Under the pieces are notes generated by a model. The model had not been told where the DNA came from, ran no database searches, and worked only from the letters and a program-made list of their open reading frames with translations. The position numbers were made by a program, and so were the translations under genes. This document shows positions 37,701-48,739 of a stretch of DNA of 64,000 bases, in pieces. Source of the stretch: Chlorokybus atmophyticus (taxonomy: Eukaryota; Streptophyta; Chlorokybophyceae; Chlorokybales; Chlorokybaceae); contig RHPI01000773.1 in NCBI GenBank assembly GCA_009103225.1, positions 288,786-352,785 on the forward strand. Reading direction: 5' to 3'. The stretch's first letter is position 1. Every line of letters starts with the position of its first letter.

Positions 37701-38874
37701 CCTGTAGACGCCGAGCGAGCGCCTCATCGTCTTCGGTTATAGAAGAGTCTTCTGGTCCCGAAGCACTAGACCGCCCGTCGCCAGAGGAGGAAGGCCCTTC
37801 ATCAAGATCCCCAAGCAGCATGACGCGCTGGAGGTCAGTCAGGCGCAGCGCGCTTAGTGGTGCATCATCTTGCAGCCAATACTCGTTTACACCGAGGAGC
37901 TGCAGCCACAGATTAAACAACATCAACCATGCACGCGAGACCAAACAAACACATGATAATCAATGAAACAGTGCTACCACGCCTGACAACAGCTGCCAAA
38001 TTCACAAAATGCAGTTGACCAAAGGTACAGCTTTTAGGCTGTAAGAAAGATGCTATTATGGTTGCTGTTGCTGCTTACAGCCATTGTCTCCGCCAAATTC
38101 AAGCATAATTGTTTTACCAAGCGGTCAGCATGGGGCTCACATCTCATGCTCACGACTCTGATATTGCAGCAGCAATCGCAGAGTCCTGCGTGTCCAAGCA
38201 TAAGAACTGTGTCCAGAGCCCATGGCATCGTCACAACCACAAACATTGGTGCTGGAGGAGTTGCCTTCACCTACGCTGCTTGCAATGTACCAGCTGAACT
38301 GAACTTTAAGCTAAGTGCTCTTAGTACTATGCTTGTTGCGGACTCAACCACAGCGTTCCAATTCAAACACCAAGCATGCCGCTTGCGTAAGGTAACATAT
38401 GATGCATGCAGCACACACAGGAGCTCAAACTCGTGTACTGACCTGCTGGTTCTCTGGGGGCACACCAGTGATGGCGAAGATCTGCGCTTTCAGCACCTGT
38501 GAGAACGCAAGCAGCCTTCAACAGATTTTCAAAATCGCAAATTGGTAAACAGCGCTGTAAAAAGTGCTGATAGCTGGGACACTTCGCGCAAGCGTGCTGC
38601 ACTGCATACGTTAGACAGACGGCAAACAGCTTCACAATATGCTTTATGATAACGTGCAAGCTTGCACGTTATCAGCAAGCGCATGAGCTCTTACGGTGAA
38701 GCGGCAAGACTAGCTGCAACGCATCAAACTGACAGACAAACTTGGACTTCCTACAAGCGAAACAAGCCATGAACATCAAGCGCAAGCGGCTCGCACCTCG
38801 ACTGTGTCCGTCAAGTCAACCTCCACGCAGAGCTCATGTGAGCCATGCACAACGACTACGCGGACCGTTGCCAT
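34758..38874 (-). CDS. PNG1: cytosolic peptide:N-glycanase with ubiquitin-like N-terminus and discoidin-like C-terminus
   Basis: PNGase removes N-glycans from misfolded glycoproteins exported from the ER. The ATG at 38874 gives [21 protein letters not shown] later exon adds [17 protein letters not shown] (about 38450-38500), a ubiquitin-like fold. After an acidic linker with [10 protein letters not shown] come [13 protein letters not shown]-like sequence (about 37180) and two CxxC zinc motifs (PACHVCSG about 37080, YRCSACG about 36930). The transglutaminase-type core carries all three catalytic positions: Cys in [17 protein letters not shown], His in [12 protein letters not shown] and Asp in HCDPCED (about 36590). 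[20 protein letters not shown] follows. The C-terminal exons (about 35440-34758) have [22 protein letters not shown] and [15 protein letters not shown], a discoidin (F5/8C)-like module in place of the animal PAW domain. At least ten exons. The gene looks intact. Confidence 0.92.
38647..38674. repeat. 28-bp perfect palindrome in PNGase intron
   Basis: The sequence is its own reverse complement over 28 bases with no loop (centre CAAGCTTG). It lies between the first and second coding exons of the PNGase gene. Confidence 0.93.
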
Positions 38875-39470
38875 CACCGCCGCCGCCCCGCCACCAAAGC
38901 CAGCGCCAATAGCTAGCTGAGCCAAATGACGCGCACGCTTTCGAATTGTAAACACCGTCACCGTTAAGCCTATAGTGGAAATCACGGCTAGTTTACCACT
39001 AGCCTAGTCGATATCTGCTGTTGCAATGTGGCTCACAGCTAGACGCCGCCGTTCCTAGCAAACGGCTGTTGAACCGCTCTCTACAGCAACAGGCACAGCC
39101 ATGCCTTGCCGGCGAGCAGAGGCTATGCACGCGCTGCGGTAACATGCTGAGCTTGGCGAGGTGGCGCACTGTGCAGCTGGTGGACGTTCGGCTGTCAATA
39201 CGGACACAAACGCCCCGGTGCTGGTGCTCGCCACGCCGAGGTGCTGCAGTGCGCTGCTGCCACCCAAGCACTGCTACTTTTGCTGCTTTGCTGCTTCTCG
39301 TACTTTTGCAAGCTCGTTGCAGTGCAGTGTATGGTGCTGCTGCCGTTCGGCATTGTTTGACAGTTTTTCAGTAGCTTGCATGTGTTGCACTTCACGTGCA
39401 CTACTCTAACACGCTGAGCATTGCTTTACCTGTGTCGTTGCTTTCTCTTTCAGCAGCCTGCAGCGCAGCT
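38875..39470. promoter_or_regulatory. divergent upstream region of PNGase and the dehydrogenase
   Basis: About 600 bp between head-to-head starts. Overlapping frames on both strands are present but none shows an intron pattern or known motif. No promoter word is identified. Confidence 0.4.
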
Positions 39471-41472
39471 ATGGCCACCAGCACAGGAGACAAGCATGCC
39501 TCAGCCATCTCACCAGGAACCAGTCGGATTGGGTAAGCTCTCTGGACGGAATGCATGTGAGATAGCAGCCTGTGCTCTTCGGCTTTGCATGAGTGAACAC
39601 ACTTTGAGCAATCAACAGATCGCGCTGACTTGTGAACAACGTTTGCTACGCCCACCTTATTCCTGGTTTATGCCGCCTGGCCTCCGTTGCCACGTACAAC
39701 TGCTTGTTGCTGGCAGGTGGATTGGCACAGGCGTGATGGGGCAGTCAATGTGTGGACACATCATGAATGCCGGCTACTCAGTCAATGTATACAACCGCAC
39801 AATGAGGTGAGCCTTGCTTGCTTGTCAGCAGTGAGCGTCGAGCACCTCCGCTTGCCAAGGTTGACATACGTTATTTAGCATGTTGCTTGCTGCAGCAAGG
39901 CACAGAGTCTGGTTGAGAAGGGTGCAGCTGCTTTAAGATCGCCAAGGCTGGTAGCTGAGAGGAGCAATGTTGTGTTTACCATTGTAGGGTAAGGTTGATG
40001 TGTCTGCAGTCCGCTCCAGACTAGGCCGCACACATGTAACATGGCAACTGTGTCTGTGCGCACGCGCGTGTAGTTACCCTCAAGACGTGCGAGAGGTCAT
40101 TTTGGGGAACCCAGGTGTTTTGGCCGGCTTGCGGCCAGGCGGTGTGGTAACCGCTGCCAAGAACACTTTTGCTCTCAGAGAACCATGCAACTCCGGGTTC
40201 TGAACGCTGTGTGCATTCCACAACTTTTGCAGGTTGTGGACATGACCACAAGCGATCCAGCATTGGCACGGGAGATTGCTGAGGCTGCGCTTGCCACGTA
40301 AGATAGGGTGTGGCCGTCCATTAATGTTGGTAGTCATGCAACAAAGGTTGTCATTCCAGAGGCTGTCAAGCGCTGGACTGCCCGGTGTCTGGAGGTGATG
40401 TTGGTGCACGAAACGCAAGTTTAGCTATCATGGCTGGAGGAGATTACAGCACGGTAAGCTGCGATCATTGTTATGTTATGGGTATGTGTATCCAATTCTG
40501 CTGTAAACAACACTTGTCCTCTCTTCTAGCATGATGCTCACGGGTGTCCTCGGCTTTGGTCTGGTGCATGGCCCGACGCGCACATGATTTATTGGCATAG
40601 ACAGTTGCATATGCCACCTGCTGGTTGATCACGCCATGGCAGTCACGGTCTGTGCACTGCGTTGCAGGTGAAGGCGCTGTTACCACTTCTGTCCTTGATG
40701 GGGAACACCACATACCTGGGGCTGGCGGGCAGTGGCCAGAGTTGCAAGCTCGCCAATCAGGTTGGGTCAATGACCCGCTTGTATGACATCAGCATGCTGA
40801 CTTCACCTTGGTGCGCAACAATAGGTCACTATAGCATCCACTATGGTAGGCATGGTTGAGGTGAGCCTTCAATTGCTGATCTGCCATTCTGTTGTATATG
40901 TATACCTGTTACGCCTACCTCAAAGGCGGCCCTGTCCTTCATCTGCAGGGCTTGCTGTACGCGTCAAAAGCCGGTCTTAATCCAGAGACCTACTTGCAAG
41001 CAATCAGCGGAGGCGCTGCAGGCTCAAAGTCTTTGACACTGTATGCGTCGCGTATTTTGAATCGCGACTTCCAACCAGGTTTTATTTGGAATGCGCTTGG
41101 AAGCATCATCGCTTGTACTGGTTCCTGTGCTTCCAGCCTCAACGCCCATTTCGGTCATGCAGGCTTCTTTGTAAAGCATTTTGTTAAAGACCTCGGCATT
41201 GCACTTGAAGAGAGTCGGAAGATGAACCTATCCCTTCCTGGCCTTGCACTGGTACAACTATGTTTTGCATGTGATAGAGTGGCACATTACCAAGTGGCTA
41301 CCAACAATCGCTCAGCATTAGGCGTTCAGCACATGTGCTGATACGGTATTGTTGGCAGGCACAACAGCTCTATGTGGCGCTCATGGCACATGGAGACGGG
41401 GATTTGGGAACACAGGCATTGATGCTAGCACTGGAGCGATTGAACAACACAACGCTGTCTAGCAAACCGTGA
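39471..41472 (+). CDS. 3-hydroxyisobutyrate-dehydrogenase-like oxidoreductase (plant type)
   Basis: NAD(P)-dependent beta-hydroxyacid dehydrogenase. The ATG at 39471 opens MATSTGDKHASAISPGTSRI. Splicing 39532 to 39717 creates the dinucleotide-binding GWIGTGVMGQSMCGH. Family motifs then follow in order: NAGYSVNVYNRT, VFTIVG, YPQDVREVILG (about 40080), VVDMTTSDP (about 40235), the substrate loop DCPVSGGDVGARN (about 40375), the catalytic Lys in CKLANQ (about 40745), TIASTMVGMVE (about 40825), SGGAAGSKSLTLY (about 41005) and FFVKHFVKDLGIALEESRKM (about 41165). The last exon ends at 41472. In this superfamily the usual roles are valine catabolism or glyoxylate/succinic-semialdehyde reduction; the substrate cannot be fixed from sequence. 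No clear plastid or mitochondrial leader is seen. The gene is convergent with its neighbour, whose stop is only about 220 bp away. Confidence 0.9.
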
Positions 41473-41694
41473 TACTGCTTATATATACAATATGGTGCTG
41501 GTGATGCACCCAGCTTGTCCTTATCGCTGTGCTACTGCTTCAACCTTGTTAGCCATGCTATAGATATGTGCATAATAGTGCGCGTCTCTCGCAATACTCC
41601 CAGCAGTGCCTAACGCATGTGGCTCAACGTGCTCGTGCAGCTTCTCTGTAGCGTTTGCCGGACGAAACAGGCTGCAGGGGAGGAGTGCACGTCA

Positions 41695-44456
41695 TCATAA
41701 TTGCTGCTGCTGCAGCTGCTTTTGCCACCGCTGCTGCCCGGTGAAGAGGTTGGCGACATCCCCTCCGGCTGCAGGTAACGCAGCACCAGGAGGGCGCTTT
41801 GTGGGCACCTGTTCAGCCACAAGGGTCTCAATATGCACGAAAAAGTCTCCATCATGATCATGCGGTGTGGTGACTTTGCATGTTTACATGTTAGCTCAAT
41901 AACCACAAGTCAAGACCATTGGCCATGTACCTTTGTGGGTCTAGCCACAACCGCTTGTAAACAATTTGCTTCAACCTGCCCTTTGACATCATGTTCACGC
42001 CCCATGCTCTGTACAGCACCAAGCGACTTTCCTGCAACACAACCAGGCAGCTGGTAAGGAAGCAGTCTGTGCACCGCTGAGTACCTGCGCGACTGACACA
42101 GGTAGACATCCACCTAAGCCTTTGAAGTGCATGCAGAACACCAGTCAACACCAGATCGGTTTAGAGTTGCATACGCTTGCATACCTGTGAGAGGGCTGCT
42201 CGCATCTTGGACAATATGGAGTCGCGCTGTCTCTGTACAAGCGCTGCAGCCTGTTCCTTGGCTATTAGCAAGCTCAGTGCATCGCGGTGCACGCTGTCAT
42301 TGCATAGGACGCTTCTGGGTGTTTCAAACTCCACCAGTGGTGTGGACTTCCCACTGGCGTAGTTTCGTGTATGTGAAACTGGCGTGGCTTCAAGCCTCGA
42401 GCCCTGGCAACTGCCGCTTTCTGTCTTCTCGCAGTCATCGGTACCACTTGAAAGCTTCAAGTAAGTCAGACTCCTTGTCAACAGGTCCACATTGTCTCTA
42501 TGCCATGTCTTGAACAACGCCTGCGCATGACAATCATCAGGGAACACACACATCAGCGATGCCTTTGCACTAGTTATCAGACAAGGGGTGTACCTCTAGT
42601 TTGCTGGCAGTGCTGGTCTCATTGGTATCAACATTTTCTTTGCCACGTGTGCCAGAAGCGAATAACCGTTGCCAGCTTGCAACACTGCTGCCATAGTTGT
42701 TTTCGGCTGTTGTGCGCACTTGCAATGGTGTGCACATGTTCAACCGACTCAAAGTGGAGGGGCCCGGGCTTGTCATTGATGAGGTTGTGGTAAAGTTGTG
42801 GTCACTGGGATCTGTCTGCACACCTGGCAAGCAATGCATGAGTGGGTTAACAGTGCACTCACATCCAGCATGTGTGGTCGTGCGGTTTGCGTGCAACCGC
42901 CAAGTCCAACTTGCAATAAAATGCCTTTGCATGGTTGACATATTTGCATGTTGGCATTTTACTTAGCTTAGGAATTGTTGGCCATCTTACCTTTGTCCTC
43001 TGTACTGTTGCCGGTAATACTGGCAGTTAAAGTCTGTGGCGTGGAGTCAGCGAGTTGTGACGGCTACAGTCAAAGCCAAAAACAAATTAGGTCAGGTCAT
43101 GCACAAGCACACAAGGCAATTACTCAACAGCAGGCGCTGTTCTACATTTTATAAATCGTCGGTCTCACCTGCATATCACCAAGCACAAGCCGTCGTCGGA
43201 CACATCGCTTCGTACGCCACTGCCTGAACTTCCGCTGTTCGAAGCAAAATGTTGTCATTAGTGTCCAACAAGTCCAACAAGTTCATGTAATCTCGACATG
43301 ACAGCTGTAGTCAAAAATGTCGTCAAAAATGCTTACTTGTATGCTGACTGCTGCATCATGCGTTCGCAACTGCGCACTCCTTGCAGAAGACTTTCCTGGC
43401 AGACTGTTCTTCTCAGCACTTGGCCAGCTGTTTTTTGCAACGCTAATTTTGGCGTCAAGGCCTGCGCGCTGGAGCGCCATGCACAATGGAGACAACGGGC
43501 GCTTCATCAACGGGGAGCGGGAACATGTTGGGGAGGTGTTTACGCTGGCCTTTGGTATCTTGTTGCGCCTGATGACTCTGGTGTACTCCGCTCTGGGCTG
43601 CTTCATCACACTACCTGCATACACAGTACTTTGTCAGTCAGACTCAAGATCAATGCCAGGTTGGCAACCAGAACAACACCAGTGCATGCACTCTCTTGCG
43701 GGTGCGCTCCCAAACAGGCGCATAACACGTCATATGCAGCACGATGACCTCCAGATTCCAACTAAAACGTAATGCACTTGCCGTCTTTCGCGGCAGCGCA
43801 CTCGAGCAGCAGTGTCAACAGTCCCAGCTTGTGTCTGTCTGTAGCAGTGGGTTTGTTCTTCGTGGCGCTGCATCGGGTTCGTGCACTCAAGCCAAGCGAC
43901 ACTCTTGGGCCGCACATCCTTACGCAGTCTGTTGAGAAAAATGAATAGGTAAAAGACTAGACAAAATACCTTGTGTCACGACAAACAGGCAGTGCAGACA
44001 TAAACATCCAAGATCGTCCTTGCATGCATGCATTTGCCCGTGCAAACTCTAGCATGCATGACGTGATTTGCACATTATCAAATGCGTAGGGTGGAAACAG
44101 CACACAACCAGTGCTCACACATTGCTGAGCTTCACCTTCCAGCAATCGCGTGTCAATCTCATACCTGAACATTCACCAGGTGTCTGCATGGCTGCCCCGT
44201 CTCCATCAGCCTGTCTTTGGTCCGTCCCGGCACCCAAGGCACTCACGCTAGGAAGGGCAACAGGCAGGCCAATTGAGCAGTCAACGCTTTCGCCATTGCT
44301 CATGAACCTGTTCACAGTCTCCTTCTCCTCTTTCTCCTCATCTGCCGCTGCCGCCACTGGCGTGTCCTCGGCGTGTGATTTGTCCACCGCAGGGCGGGCG
44401 TCTCCACGCAACAACGCCTGCGCCACCGCCGGCAGAGAAAACCCTGCAATCGCCAT
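41695..44456 (-). CDS. low-complexity protein with a NACK/kinesin-7-like tail, no motor domain
   Basis: The first ATG of the frame is 44456 (MAIAGFSLPAVAQALLRGDA); the longer frame upstream opens only with TTG and codes for Gly. Middle exons are Ser/Thr/Lys-rich. One is KNKPTATDRHKLGLLTLLLE (about 43830). Another includes GLDAKISVAKNSWPSAEKNS (about 43430), and a third has VASWQRLFASGTRGKENVD (about 42660). A helical exon has RDALSLLIAKEQAAALVQRQ (about 42260). Next is LVLYRAWGVNMMSKGRLKQ with a further RLWLDPQR (about 41950-42040), then DGDFFVHIETLVAEQV (about 41840). The pattern (Y-x-x-W-G, K/R-x-x-x-x, RLW-D, E-x-x-x-V-A) recalls the conserved tail of plant NACK-type kinesin-7 proteins (DUF3490), from memory. 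No kinesin motor lies in the window. The protein ends in a Gln run at 41695. An E2F-like GGCGGGAAA lies 116 bp upstream, consistent with a mitotic role. Family call tentative. Confidence 0.45.
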
Positions 44457-44533
44457 GAGTAGAAAATCTCCCTCGCCTGTACCCTCACCGCCACTGCCGC
44501 CGCCGCCGCCGCCGCCCGCCAAGTCAGCGGCGG

Positions 44534-44669
44534 AAACTTTGAAAGTTTCAAAGTTTAAACGTGCGTTTCAAGGCGGGAAAGCCACCACTTTGAACGTGCA
44601 TGGCATAACGTCGCCTCTGTTGTAAGCATCAGCCTGCTGAATGCAGCAGGCTGATGCTTACAACGGAGG
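44534..44669. promoter_or_regulatory. upstream region with palindrome, E2F-like site and long hairpin
   Basis: Upstream of the start at 44456: a palindrome at 44534-44556 (11-bp arms around one G), GGCGGGAAA at 44572-44580, and a hairpin pairing 44614-44639 with 44644-44669 (26 bp, one mismatch, 4-base loop). GGCGGGAAA matches the E2F consensus. The inverted repeats could be structural rather than regulatory. Confidence 0.6.
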
Positions 44670-44775
44670 TGGCGGTATTATAACTGTGGGCAGTGCAGGC
44701 TTAGTAAGCAGGTCGCTTTCGCGTCAATGTCACTAGCTTTTCGATCAGCTATAATATGCCTGGAGATTCACTCCT

Positions 44776-45192
44776 TCATGCGGCGGCGCGGCGCCATGTG
44801 TAGGGTCCCTGGCCGCGAAGCGTCCTGTGTCGTGTAGGTGCGGGGCATTTTGTGGCGCCGCCGCCTGGCAGCGCGGCTCGGCCGGTGGCAAGGCAGAACT
44901 CACAGCTTCGCCGATGATTGGCGGAGATTTGGGTCATGCCAGTGTACTGGCCTTCTGCTTCACTTTCTGGTAGCGCAGCTGTCCGAAGTGTAGCCTGCTT
45001 GTGTGTGCGCTCTAGCCACTGCCGCCAGTTGGCTAGCCAAGTCCTTCCCCTGTCTGCTGGTTGACCAGCTGCCCAGCGCTGGCCTTCTCTCTCAGCTGCG
45101 TCAGCTGGGACGGACGTCAGCTGCCTCCAACCCAAGCAGTTACGCAGGCTTTCAGTGATACGAGTCGTGTTGTCGTTGTTTGTCAGCAGCAA
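44776..45192 (-). CDS. hypothetical ORF of about 138 codons
   Basis: A minus-strand frame runs through a Trp/Arg/Gln-rich sequence (NCLGWRQLTSVPADAAE, TWLANWRQWLERTHKQATLR). It lies in the spacer between two divergent genes. No family is recognised and no intron pattern is visible. It could be a small gene, an exon of something longer, or chance. Confidence 0.22.
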   Translation of the reverse strand: MLLTNNDNTTRITESLRNCLGWRQLTSVPADAAEREGQRWAAGQPADRGRTWLANWRQWLERTHKQATLRTAALPESEAEGQYTGMTQISANHRRSCEFCLATGRAALPGGGATKCPAPTRHRTLRGQGPYTWRRAAA

Positions 45193-45492
45193 GGCCTGGA
45201 CTGAAGGTCACATGATACATCACCGGCATGCCTTTCTTACCCCAGCAGGTGAATTCGACTAATGGCCATACACGCACAAATCTTGCCTAAACCATGTGTT
45301 GTGGTGTCAAAGGCATGTACATGCAATGTGGTGTATGAAGATGTTTTCCCACTCCTGCATGCACTCCTACATCGCCAATGGTCACCTTCGTGGCAACTTA
45401 CCATACTCACAGAATTGAGAAAGCCGGCCAGCTGTGTGTGAGAAACACAACAAATACTCAATGCTGCCTTTCTTGCTGTTACCGCAGGCAAC

Positions 45493-47729
45493 ATGATTGT
45501 GCAATACGCTTGTGCAATTCTGCTTGCAAGTGTTCTGCCGCAACGAGTCTCCTGCAGCAATGCAAGGGATTCCGTGTGGACCAACAACTATGACAACACC
45601 GTGGAGAGGATACAGGCGCAGATGAACGCCGGAAACCTGCAAGAGGTCACTCACAGCAGCATAGCGTCTGGAGGCACACTTTTGCAGGCGCAGGACATAG
45701 TGCAGGCCAACCAGATCTGGCGACGCAAGATTGTTTCACCTTCTGGCGACAAGGAGGAGGAGGACCAATTTTCCAGCAGAGACTGCCTTCCCCTTGTTGT
45801 CCAGTCGAGACAGCGCAAGAGCGCCCTGCTACAACGCCAACACCTGCGAGTCTCTTACTGCTTCAAAATCTGCGTGGTGAGCGCGAACACAAGACAGCTT
45901 AGCAGCTGAGGTACTGCTTGTTTTGCTTGAAAGATCTGCATGCTTATGTAATGACTGATCTGCAAACTGTGCATGTCAGGATTTCCCTCAGTGTTTGCAC
46001 ACTACACCCTTGTACAGGGACCAGACAAGCGGTCAGTACGTCACGGCTGTGCATTGCAACACGCAAGTGTACGACGGACAGAATGGCCCTGCCATTAGGC
46101 TGCAGGTTCGCACGGGGGACCTGAACGCGCCGGCACCCGTGTGTCGCAACCTGGTGGACAACAACCTCATCGCCAGTGTTGCCACGCCAATACTGGCCAC
46201 CACCACCACCCAGGACGGTACCACGCAGGAGCAATACTCTCTTTCTGTACCAACGGAGCTGTTGAGCAGCAGCGCTTTGCCGATGTTCTATACCCCCGAC
46301 ATCTTCACGCACAGAAGAAACTTACCTATGGCAGTGCAGCAGCAGACCGATGCCAACGCACGGGTCACCGCACACTTGACTGCTACCAATTTGCTGAACG
46401 CAACAGCAGCAACGCAGAATGACAGATCGCTTTCATGGGGAGTCAATGCCGCTTCTGCACTGGTGGATAACTTGTGGCTTACCGCTGCTCCGTCTGATGG
46501 CAGCAGGACTTGGTCGGCCTCAGCCGTGTTTGTGCATGGTACAAGTAGTGCCAACCCGACTCAAGTCGACAGCCAGAATTTCTACCCTACCGCACCAAAC
46601 GAATTAAATGAACTCAACGGAGGTTGCTCTTTCATCCTGCCCACCCTTGCTTCATACGCATCCTGCCTTCAACAGCTCCATTCCTTCAATCTGCCTTCTA
46701 ACATCGACACGTCTCGATGCGTGCAAGACCCAATTGCACACTATGTCAACTTCTCCAATATCTGCTATAGAGGTATTCAGGGCATGGACCCTTCAGGCAC
46801 AATTTGTGACAAGTACATCTTTTGGATCAACCAGCCGGATACGGCATGCTACGAATCCTCCTATATGTACCTGATGAGAGCGGGCTCCAATCCTCGCGCG
46901 CTGGGAACTACTAGCGCCACGTACGCATCGGCGGCCGAGCTGGTGCAGTCCGCGCAAGGTGAGCCGGACTCCATTAGTCTGGATGAAATGAAGCAGGACA
47001 TCCAGTTCGTGCGGCTCTATGACATGAGCTATGCCATCTGGCCCTACAGCAACGGATGGACAGACCAGGAGGTGGATGCCATCATCAATAGCAGCATACA
47101 GGTGCAGCAGAGCACACTCGAGGGATACTTCCAGACGGAAGCCACCAATAGTAATGTGTTCCAGTCCATTGCTCTAATCATACTGGCCGTACTAGGCGTT
47201 GTGATGTCAGACCCGGATGTGATCGTCCGGTACAGCAAATGGTTCACAGCAAAGGTGCTGAAGCAGACTGACCTTAAGGGTCGACGAGCTCAATGGGTGG
47301 CAGGATTGATGCAGTTCTGCGTGGCTGGGGCCGTCCTGGCAGGTAAGTAGTAGATAGTAATAACCGTATCTTCAATGGACAGTGCTTTTATGAAGCAAAC
47401 AGAGATACCGACACTGTTTCCTCCCTGATGCTGTTCTCTCTCTGTGTCTGGCAGGTCCAATTGCGGCTCTGGTTTTGGCAGCAGCACAGGGCGACGGCAA
47501 CGTAAAAGAGTTGATTCTCAGCGCTGATTCAGCAACGCCGCTATACTTGCAAAACAGAGCACCTGGGGGATACGGATTGATCACCACAGTGCGGGTGGCG
47601 CAGTTTACCGAGGCTGTTGATTGGCAGATTGGCTTAGTCATCACCTTCACCGTGCTGGCCGCTTTCCCAAGCTGCATCCGTGCCTTCCGCGCAGCAGGAC
47701 CCAATGCTCATGATTGGTTCTCCGTATGA
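45493..47729 (+). CDS. predicted secretory-pathway membrane protein, unrecognised family
   Basis: Three exons: 45493-45876, 45980-47342 and 47455-47729. Splice sites are GTG/GTGAGC to CAG/GATTTC and GCAG/GTAAGT to GCAG/GTCCAA, and both joins keep frame. The start MIVQYACAILLASVLPQRVS is a signal peptide. The large lumenal or extracellular part has paired cysteines (CVDFPQCLHTT, CSFILPTLASYASC, CVQDP, CYRGI, TICDKY, TACYESSYMY) and several N-x-S/T sites. Near the C-terminus are hydrophobic segments IALIILAVLGVVM, LMQFCVAGAVLAGPIAALVL and IGLVITFTVLAAFPSC, so two or three membrane passes are likely. The protein is about 670 residues. I do not recognise the family. It might be an algal cell-surface protein. 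TGTAA at 47765-47769, 36 bases past the stop, is a good candidate poly(A) signal. Confidence 0.75.
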
Positions 47730-48414
47730 AGATATGGAGAGGGGGAATTGTCACTGGTTGGTGCTGTAACTTTTCATCACAGGGATGCTTCCCACAAAAC
47801 GCTGTGAGCACCTGAGCAGGACGTCTCGTATGATGATTGTGTAGGCTTTCAGGTTCCGGCAGGACACGTGCTGTGTGGGTAACTGATTACCATTGTGAAC
47901 CGATGTATAATCAAGCACACGTGTACCTGTTTATGTACACATAACCATGTACCTAACCACTATGCGTGACAAGATGTTGGCATGCATGCGGGCGCTCCAG
48001 GGCAACACCGCTACTGCTGGTAGGTGAGTGCTAGTGCATGGCAGCTATAGCTGGGTGCACTACGATTGAGCAAGTGCAAACACAGCTGACTGTGGTACTC
48101 CTTGGACTCGGCTTGTGGGCGTGTGCACACATGTACACATGTATGCACCTACGCTGGTAGAAGGCAGTCAGTGCTGTTGGGAAGTGAAGGTCTGCGTGCA
48201 TTCTTTGTGTGCATGCATGTGTGCGTGTGTCTTAGGGCCTTGGGTGATGGTTACATGCAAGTTGTGCTTATCACATGCAATGCTGTTCGGCAGTTGGACA
48301 GTGTTACACCAGATTGCCGTTACTGACGATTCCAATAGTCGTCAAACTCAATCCACTGAACAGATATCATAGACTTCGTCATTATGCACCCATTCGGCAT
48401 GCACCCTCAGCAGC
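47730..48414. other. intergenic
   Basis: No gene is supported. The TGTAA word at 47765-47769 belongs to the preceding gene. GTGTGCATGCATGTGTGCGTG-type runs occur near 48200-48230. Confidence 0.4.
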
Positions 48415-48739
48415 TATGTCTTGTACGGTTTGTAACATACCAATAGCCGGGACACACGAGCAAGCAGATCATTTGCTCATTTTACGTGAGTCCGTCGCTT
48501 CATTGCATCTCCCTGTACCAGCACCTTTGTTGAGCTGTGTTGGACATGGTTATGCATACCAACCGCAGCTGTTTGCTGAGCCTCTTGGATCAGGAGTATG
48601 CAACAAACTTATGTTCAATCTCTGGTGCAATGTGCGAGCAAGTCCTTGGCTGTGCGCTCCTGCTCAATGTGCTGCTGGTAATAAGGCATTACAAGCTCCT
48701 TACCATAGCAAAGGATGCCCAAAAGGTGAGTACGCATAG
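48415..48739 (+). CDS. possible Cys-rich small ORF
   Basis: From an ATG at 48415 the frame reads MSCTVCNIPIAGTHEQADHL, a CxxC followed by two His that looks zinc-finger-like, and continues with WLCAPAQCAAGN to a stop at 48739. A GTGAGT donor-like word lies inside at 48485 and another at the end (about 48725). A second frame over the same bases also looks exon-like and hydrophobic (CALLLNVLLVIRH). The true structure is therefore unresolved and this may not be a gene. Confidence 0.22.

Noticed and set aside
43298-43772. 150-codon plus-strand frames with hydrophobic stretches
   Set aside because: They are antisense to Ser/Lys-rich exons of the minus-strand tail protein.
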